DNA from: Amycolatopsis japonica | Lineage (GTDB): Bacteria; Actinomycetota; Actinomycetes; Mycobacteriales; Pseudonocardiaceae | DNA: 64,000 nt | Direction of reading: 5' to 3' | NCBI RefSeq assembly: GCF_000732925.1 | Contig: NZ_CP008953.1 | Location: forward strand, 6,200,001-6,264,000 | In this document: positions 58,966 to 64,000 of the stretch, piece by piece | How the letters are laid out: the number at the start of each line of letters is the position of its first letter | Numbering within the stretch: position 1 is the first letter of the stretch | Program-made: the position numbers and the translations under genes | Notes under the pieces: generated by a model | Database searches by the model: none | What the model saw: only the letters and a program-made list of their open reading frames with translations | What the model was told of the DNA's origin: nothing

Positions 58966-59095
58966 CTCATCCAGAGGGGCAGAGGGAACGGCCCGATGAA
59001 GCCCCGGCAACCGGCGTCAGCCTGTCATCCCGCGATCGCGGGATAGCTGACGAACACGGTGCCAATTCCGGCCCGCCACCGGCGGGGCAGATGAG
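58966..59095 (+). ncRNA. SAM-I (S-box) riboswitch ahead of thrC
   Basis: The leader has the conserved SAM-I core: CTCATCCAGAGGGGCAGAGG, ACGGCCCGATGAAGCCCCGG, then CAACC, and the P3/P4 junction GGTGCCAATTCC. P1 pairs CTCAT (58966-58970) with ATGAG (59091-59095). P3 is the long ATCCCGCGATCGCGGGAT stem near 59023 and P4 is CCCGCC-ACC-GGCGGG. It ends 15 bp before the thrC start, so it probably controls translation initiation in response to S-adenosylmethionine. Confidence 0.92.
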
Positions 59096-59110
59096 GAAAG
59101 GAACCTCGCG

Positions 59111-60376
59111 ATGACCGCAACCCTCGGCACGACCTCCACCACCAAGACCCCGGATCTCGGACCGGCCGTCGAACTGGTGTCGAAGGAAGAGGGACACCGG
59201 CAGCCGCTCGCCCCCGAATTCGTTTCCGCCGAGGACTTCTCGCCGCTCGAGGTCGCCTACGACTTCGGCCGCGTGCGCCGCGAGGACATCGAAGCCGGGC
59301 CGAAGAACATCTGGCGCTACAAGAAGCTCCTTCCCGTTCCGTCGAACGTCGAAGAGATCCCCAACACCGAACCCGGCGCCACCCGGCTCATCCAGGCCGA
59401 CAGGCTCGCGAAAGCCTTGGGCGTCAAGAAGGTCTGGGTCAAGGACGACACCGGGAACCCCACCCACTCGTTCAAGGACCGCGTGGTCGCCGTCGCGCTG
59501 GCCGCCGCCCGCGAATTCGGGTTCGACGTGCTGGCCTGTCCGTCGACCGGCAACCTGGCCAACGCCGTCGCCGCCGCGGCGGCCCGCGCGGGCTGGCGGT
59601 CGGTCGTCCTGATCCCGAAGACCCTCGAACGCGCCAAGATCCTCACCACCGCCGTGTACGACGGTGACCTGATCGCGGTCGACGGCAACTACGACGACGT
59701 GAACCGGCTCGCCACCCAGCTCGCCGCCGAGCAGGAGAGCTGGGCGTTCGTCAATGTGAACGTCCGGCCCTACTACTCGGAAGGTTCCAAGACGCTGGCC
59801 TTCGAGGTCGCCGAACAGCTCGGCTGGCGGCTTCCCTCCCAGATCGTGGTGCCGATCGCCTCCGGTTCCCAGCTCACCAAGGTGGACAAGGGTTTCCGCG
59901 AGTTCGGTCAGCTCGGCCTCGTCGACGAGACGCCGTACAAGGTGTTCGGCGCGCAGGCCACCGGCTGCTCCCCCGTCTCGGCGGCCTTCCGCGCCGGGCA
60001 CGACGTCGTCCAGCCGGTCAAGCCGGACACGATCGCCCGGTCGCTGGCGATCGGGAACCCCGCAGACGGTCCCTACGTCCTCGACGTGGTCAACCGCACC
60101 GGTGGCGCGATCGAAGACGTCACTGACGAAGAGGTCGTCGAGGGCATTCGGCTGCTCGCCCGCACCGAGGGCATCTTCACCGAGACCGCGGGCGGCGTGA
60201 CCGTCGCGACGGCCAAGAAGCTCATCGAGACCGGCAAGCTCAACCCGGACGAGGAGATCGTCCTGCTGATCACCGGCGACGGCCTCAAGACCCTCGACGC
60301 CGTCGAGGACAAGATCGGCCCGAAGGCCACCGTCAGCGCCTCGGCCGACGCGGTCCGCGAAGCTCTGGGTATCTAA
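59111..60376 (+). CDS. thrC: Threonine synthase
   Basis: A 421-residue PLP enzyme that converts O-phosphohomoserine to threonine. The Schiff-base lysine is Lys122 in NPTHSFKDRVVAVALA. PSTGNLANAVAAAAARAG and PIASGSQLTKVDKGFREFG match the long-form (plant-like and bacterial) threonine synthases. The ATG follows AGGAAAGGAACCTCGCG. The SAM-I riboswitch just upstream couples its output to methionine/SAM status, sensible because both enzymes of the methionine branch compete for homoserine derivatives. It stands alone, convergent with comEC. Confidence 0.95.
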   Translation: MTATLGTTSTTKTPDLGPAVELVSKEEGHRQPLAPEFVSAEDFSPLEVAYDFGRVRREDIEAGPKNIWRYKKLLPVPSNVEEIPNTEPGATRLIQADRLAKALGVKKVWVKDDTGNPTHSFKDRVVAVALAAAREFGFDVLACPSTGNLANAVAAAAARAGWRSVVLIPKTLERAKILTTAVYDGDLIAVDGNYDDVNRLATQLAAEQESWAFVNVNVRPYYSEGSKTLAFEVAEQLGWRLPSQIVVPIASGSQLTKVDKGFREFGQLGLVDETPYKVFGAQATGCSPVSAAFRAGHDVVQPVKPDTIARSLAIGNPADGPYVLDVVNRTGGAIEDVTDEEVVEGIRLLARTEGIFTETAGGVTVATAKKLIETGKLNPDEEIVLLITGDGLKTLDAVEDKIGPKATVSASADAVREALGI

Positions 60377-60398
60377 AAGCTCGGGCATCTGAGTTTCG

Positions 60399-60430
60399 CG
60401 CGGCCCGCCTCAGGAACGAGGCGGGCCGCG
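60399..60430. terminator. Hairpin between thrC and comEC
   Basis: CGCGGCCCGCCTC (60399-60411) pairs exactly with GAGGCGGGCCGCG (60418-60430) around a six-base loop. It begins 22 bp after the thrC stop and runs into the end of comEC. Confidence 0.7.
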
Positions 60431-62815
60431 GGGCTCACCCCGGCGTACCAGGGCGAGGCCTCGCCCGTCCGCGACCACCGCGGTGTCGCCGTCCGTGTCC
60501 GTCCTGGCGACCGCCGCGCCGACGGCCACCAGACTGTCCAAAGTGGACTTGTTCGGATGACCGTAGGTGTTTCCGGCACCGACGCTCACCAATGCGGCCC
60601 GCGGTGCGACGGCGTTGAGGAAATCCGGTGCCGTGTAACGACTTCCGTGATGCGGGACCTTCAAGATCTCGGCACGCAGATCGGCACCCTCGGCCATCAG
60701 GTCGGACTGCGCGGCGAGCTCGATGTCGCCTGTCAGCAGCAACCGGCCCGCCGGGGTCCCGGCGCGCAGGACGACCGAACCGTTGTTGATCACCGTGCCA
60801 TCCTGTTCACGGACCGAGCGCCGGGTGACATAGCGCGGCCCCAGCACGTCGAGTGACAACGCCTGCCATTCCAGCCGTTGTCCGATCTCCAGCTCCAGCA
60901 AGGGAATTCCGCGCCGCGCCGTCTCGTCCGCGACCTGCTGCCACGCCCAGGCCGGGGCCCGTCCCGGGCCGACGGCGACCGCTCCGATCGACCGGCCCTC
61001 GAAGACGGATCCGAGACCGCCGATGTGGTCGGCGTGCAGATGACTCAGCACGATCAGCGGCACGCGGTCCACGCCGAGCCTGCTCAGGCATTCGTCCACC
61101 GGTCCCGGTTCCGGCCCGGTGTCGACCAGGACCGCCCTGCCCTGCTCACCTGTGGCGAGGACGACGGCATCGCCCTGTCCGACGTCACAGGCGACGGCGT
61201 TCCATGCCGGCGGTGGCCACGCCGGTGCCAGCACCCGCACCGGTACGAAGACGACCAGCCCGGTGGCCAACGCGATCGCCAGCAGGATCCGGCCGTGCCG
61301 CAACCGGATGACGACGAGCAGCACGGCGAGCAGTCCGGCCGCCAAAAGCCCGCCCCACCAGCCATCCGGCCAGTCCACGACGGCTCCCGGGGCCCGGGCG
61401 CCGTGGCGGGCCACGGTGATGAGCCAGCTCGCCTCGGGTTCGGTCAACCGGACCAGCAGCCGGCCCGCCGACGGCCACCACGGTCCGACGGCGGTGGCGA
61501 GCACGCCGAACACGGTGGCCGGGGCGACCACCGGTGCGGCGAGCACGTTGGTCAGCACCGAGACGAGACTGACCGATCCCGCCATGCCCGCGATGACCGG
61601 CGCCGTCATCACGAACGCGGCCAGCGGGATGGCCAGGCCCTCGGCGTAGCCGGCCGGAACACCGCGTCCGACCAGCCACTCCGCCCATTTCGGCGCCAGC
61701 AGTACGAGCCCGGCCGTGGCGAGCACCGAAAGCGCGAACCCGAAGTCGGCGGCCATCGCCGGATCCGCCACCACGAGCCCGGCCACCGCGAACGCCAGCG
61801 CGGGCAGCGCCGAACCCCTGCGCCCCAGTGCCAGCGCCAGCAGCCCGACCGCCCCCATCACCCCGGCGCGGAGCACGCTGGGCGCGGGCCCGGCGAGGAC
61901 CACGAACCCGGCCAGCCCCACGGCGGCCGCGGTGGCGGAAGTCCGCGGCCCGACCCGGAGCACTCTCAGCAGCAGGAGGATCGAGCCGCAGACGATCGCC
62001 ACGTTCCCACCGCTCACGGCCATCAGGTGGGACATGCCGGAGTCGGTGAACTCGTGTTCCACCCTCGGGGAGAGCGTGCTCGTGTCCCCCACGACCAGTC
62101 CGGGCACGAGACCGGCCTCTTCCTCCGGGAGGACGGCGCAAAGCTCCCGGAGCCCGGTGCGCAGCGATTCCGCGGCTCGCTGCCACCAGGGCGCCGGTCC
62201 GGCGTCCGACGGCGGGCCTCGCACCGAGAGGACCGCGACAGTCAATTCGGCCCCCTTCGCCGGCGCGAGCCGCCCGGAGGCGGTGACCTGCTGCCCGGGC
62301 AGCAGGTCCTTCCACCCCTCGGCGGGAGCGAGCAGGAGGATCCGGCCGGCCGAATCCACCGCCCGCTCACCCGTCACCGCGGCGTCCACCGTCGCGGCGA
62401 CGACCACCAGGCGGGTGCCCGCCCGGCGATCGGCGTATCCGGCACCGCGGACCGGACGTGGCCGCTCGGTGACCACCACCCTCGTGGTGGCGTCGCTCCC
62501 CCGTGCGGCGGCGGCACGGAGGTCGTCGTGCTCGGCGGCCCGGATCCGCAGCGCCACCGGGCCGGCGGTGAGCACGCCGAGGACCGCCAGGGCACCCAGG
62601 CCCGCCACCCACCGGGACGCCGTCCGGCGGGCACGGACACCGGCGACGATCGCGAGCACCACGGCGGCCGCACCGCAGAGCATCGTGATCCACCAGCCGG
62701 CGAGAAGTCCGGAAAGAGTGCCGAGCCAGGCCGTCGCCGCGGCCGGTAACAGCCGCAGGTCCTGGCCTCGCCACGACGCGGTGTCCACTTCGGACGGATC
62801 GGCGGACGGGTTCAT
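60410..62815 (-). CDS. comEC: ComEC/Rec2-family DNA-uptake membrane protein
   Basis: An 801-residue polytopic protein that in competent bacteria forms the DNA-import channel. The N-terminal part (about 10 helices, WWITMLCGAAAVVLAIVAGV onward) holds the DUF4131 region, then the Competence domain with PGLVVGDTSTLSPRVEHEF, SGMSHLMAVSGGNVAI and APSVLRAGVMGAVGLLAL. The C-terminal metallo-beta-lactamase-like domain has the intact SHLHADHIGG motif and KVPHHGSRY. The start ATG overlaps the comEA stop by four bases. Competence is not known for most actinomycetes, so its role in this organism is open. Confidence 0.93.
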   Translation of the reverse strand: MNPSADPSEVDTASWRGQDLRLLPAAATAWLGTLSGLLAGWWITMLCGAAAVVLAIVAGVRARRTASRWVAGLGALAVLGVLTAGPVALRIRAAEHDDLRAAAARGSDATTRVVVTERPRPVRGAGYADRRAGTRLVVVAATVDAAVTGERAVDSAGRILLLAPAEGWKDLLPGQQVTASGRLAPAKGAELTVAVLSVRGPPSDAGPAPWWQRAAESLRTGLRELCAVLPEEEAGLVPGLVVGDTSTLSPRVEHEFTDSGMSHLMAVSGGNVAIVCGSILLLLRVLRVGPRTSATAAAVGLAGFVVLAGPAPSVLRAGVMGAVGLLALALGRRGSALPALAFAVAGLVVADPAMAADFGFALSVLATAGLVLLAPKWAEWLVGRGVPAGYAEGLAIPLAAFVMTAPVIAGMAGSVSLVSVLTNVLAAPVVAPATVFGVLATAVGPWWPSAGRLLVRLTEPEASWLITVARHGARAPGAVVDWPDGWWGGLLAAGLLAVLLVVIRLRHGRILLAIALATGLVVFVPVRVLAPAWPPPAWNAVACDVGQGDAVVLATGEQGRAVLVDTGPEPGPVDECLSRLGVDRVPLIVLSHLHADHIGGLGSVFEGRSIGAVAVGPGRAPAWAWQQVADETARRGIPLLELEIGQRLEWQALSLDVLGPRYVTRRSVREQDGTVINNGSVVLRAGTPAGRLLLTGDIELAAQSDLMAEGADLRAEILKVPHHGSRYTAPDFLNAVAPRAALVSVGAGNTYGHPNKSTLDSLVAVGAAVARTDTDGDTAVVADGRGLALVRRGEPRGPPRS

Positions 62816-63534
62816 CCGACGGACACCAATTCCCGGAATTTTCGATACTTGCTTTCGCCGATCCCTTCTACGTCACGGAGTTGCTCGACGGTGGTGAACC
62901 CGCCGTGCCCGGACCGCCAGTCGATGATGCGTTTCGCCATCACCTCGCCGACCCCGGGCAGCGTGTCGAGTTGCTCGGCCGTGGCCGTGTTCAGGTCGAG
63001 CTTCCCCGCCGGTGCCGCCGTTCCGGCCGCGGCCGGAACGGCGACACCGACGGCCACCTGCTCACCGTCGGTGAGCCGCCGGGCCAGATTCACTCCGGTC
63101 AGATCCGTTCCGGGCTGTGCCCCACCGGCCGCCGTGAGAGCATCGGCGACCCGTGCACCCGGAGGGATCGTGACCAGGCCGGGTCTGAGTACCCGGCCGA
63201 CGACGCTGACCACCAGAGGCGCCTTGCCCGCCGCGGCGGGGACGTCTCCGGCGGCCTTCGCCGACGGCAGGGGCGGCACGGTCTCCGCCCCTGGCCGGTG
63301 TCCGAACAAGGCGATCGCTCCGGCCACGATCACGGCCACCGCGATCAGCACGGCCACCACGGCGAACCACCGCCGGTTCACCGGAATCCCGTCCGCCGTG
63401 AACCGGGCTGGCACCCAGCGGCGTACGAGCCTGCCCGCGGGCGGGCCCTGGGTGGGCGACGACAGCTGCGCGGCCAGCCACGCCAGCCTGGCGTTGACGG
63501 AGGGACCCGGTGACCGGGCGGTTTGGTCGAACAC
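62812..63534 (-). CDS. comEA: ComEA-family DNA-binding protein
   Basis: A 240-residue membrane-anchored protein. A single helix (WFAVVAVLIAVAVIVAGAIA) is at about residue 56. An SLBB domain lies at about 105-160 (GRVLRPGLVTIPPGARVADA). A C-terminal helix-hairpin-helix is made of KLDLNTATAEQLDTLPGVGE and FTTVEQLRDVEGIGESKYRK. It should bind double-stranded DNA at the outer face and pass it to ComEC. GTG 63534 is preceded by a TAGCGT box at seven bases, so it is probably leaderless. It overlaps comEC and is cotranscribed with it. Confidence 0.92.
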   Translation of the reverse strand: MFDQTARSPGPSVNARLAWLAAQLSSPTQGPPAGRLVRRWVPARFTADGIPVNRRWFAVVAVLIAVAVIVAGAIALFGHRPGAETVPPLPSAKAAGDVPAAAGKAPLVVSVVGRVLRPGLVTIPPGARVADALTAAGGAQPGTDLTGVNLARRLTDGEQVAVGVAVPAAAGTAAPAGKLDLNTATAEQLDTLPGVGEVMAKRIIDWRSGHGGFTTVEQLRDVEGIGESKYRKFRELVSVG

Positions 63535-63541
63535 GTGAACG

Positions 63542-63547
63542 ACGCTA
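63542..63547 (-). promoter_or_regulatory. -10 box of leaderless promoter for comEA
   Basis: TAGCGT stands seven bases before GTG 63534 with no Shine-Dalgarno sequence. The gap 63535-63680 holds no gene. Confidence 0.45.
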
Positions 63548-63680
63548 CGGAGCGGGGACGGCGGGCGGCAGTGGAGAATCCCGAGGCTGTGGACAAGTGG
63601 GGTGTTGTGGACAACTCGGCCGCGGCCGAGGCCGGATCACCGTTTTCCGTCGGGACCGTATGGGACGCTGGCGGGTTTCC

Positions 63681-64000
63681 CTAACCCGCTCGCTGGATCA
63701 CCACACCGAGCACACCGGGTCCGGTGTGGGCCCCGATGACGGCGCCGATTTCCGAGACCACGCACCCTTCCGGGCAGTCGATCGACTCCTCGAGCCGGTT
63801 GGCCAGCTCGACGGCGCGCTCGGGCGAAGCCAGGTGGTGGACGGCGATGTCGGCGAGCCCGCCTTCGGCCGCCTTGACGGCGAGTTCGACCAGCCGCGCC
63901 ACCGCGCGATTCATCGTCCGCACCTTTTCCAGAGGCTGGATCCGGCCTTCGGACATGTGGAGTACCGGTTTCACCGCGAGCGCCGTGCCGAGCAGGGCGG
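63681..64000 (-). CDS. DegV-family fatty-acid-binding protein (5' end outside window)
   Basis: The C-terminal 106 codons of a DegV-family protein; the start lies beyond the window. Readable parts are ALAVKPVLHMSEGRIQPLEK, VRTMNRAVARLVELAVKAAE and the ending IGAVIGAHTGPGVLGVVIQR, which is the family's usual C-terminus. DegV proteins bind fatty acids and, in some Gram-positives, supply FakA kinase to form acyl phosphates. It lies downstream of no visible partner here; comEA follows 147 bp later on the same strand. Confidence 0.9.
   Translation of the reverse strand, partial: ALLGTALAVKPVLHMSEGRIQPLEKVRTMNRAVARLVELAVKAAEGGLADIAVHHLASPERAVELANRLEESIDCPEGCVVSEIGAVIGAHTGPGVLGVVIQRAG

Overview
The window is high-GC DNA from a filamentous actinomycete, most likely Amycolatopsis or a close Pseudonocardiaceae relative. 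Pointers are the GC-rich third codon positions, a DasR-type operator, an IdeR/DtxR-type iron box, an actinobacterial sulfur leader peptide, many leaderless starts and long intergenic palindromes. The placement is inference from gene content and style, not from a search.

Layout. 1-2391 (minus): dnaJ (partial) and hrcA, then a DUF1707 protein. 2581-9262: secreted lipase, mmsA divergent from a PucR regulator, a subtilisin-inhibitor-like protein and a polytopic membrane protein. 9333-11059 (minus): two-component system. 11280-16029 (plus): reductive pyrimidine/hydantoin operon (NCS1 permease, carbamoyl-beta-alanine amidase, dihydropyrimidinase, LLM oxidoreductase). 16089-22534: FAD monooxygenase, secreted peptidase, serine hydrolase, siderophore-interacting protein with an iron box, and a SnoaL-like protein divergent from a TetR regulator with three phased operators. 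22538-33812: a divergent ten-gene locus. Its minus arm holds four tandem FemAB/GNAT-like acyltransferases and a CapK/PaaK-like protein. Its plus arm holds a GT2-ATP-grasp fusion, a flippase-like protein, a carbamoyltransferase and a membrane protein. A 900-bp IS5-family element sits at its plus-strand end. 34819-37607: hemW and small genes, with a VOC protein/TetR pair. 37761-43347: sulfate assimilation operon with leader peptide. 43527-52799: secreted protein, enoyl-CoA hydratase-like protein, RNase/barstar pair, dehydrogenase, hydrolase, amino-acid permease, nitronate monooxygenase, and a secreted chitobiase under a DasR-like site. 52858-64000: housekeeping block (lepA, rpsT, holA, thrC with SAM-I riboswitch, comEC, comEA, degV-like) with small genes between.

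How the genes work together. PucR, MmsA and the 11.3-16.0 kb operon plausibly form one route for uptake and degradation of dihydropyrimidines or hydantoins; the two promoter regions share an octamer. The sulfur operon turns sulfate into sulfide and carries its own siroheme ferrochelatase. The 22.5-33.8 kb locus looks like a surface- or exported-glycoconjugate system that combines a sugar transferase, amino-acid ligation, aminoacyl or acyl transfer, carbamoylation and export. I do not recognise it as a described pathway, and it is the best candidate here for something new.

The usual lepA-hemW-hrcA-dnaJ chromosomal order is preserved on the minus strand but separated by about 17 kb and 33 kb of accessory genes, so much of the window can be read as material sitting inside that conserved block.
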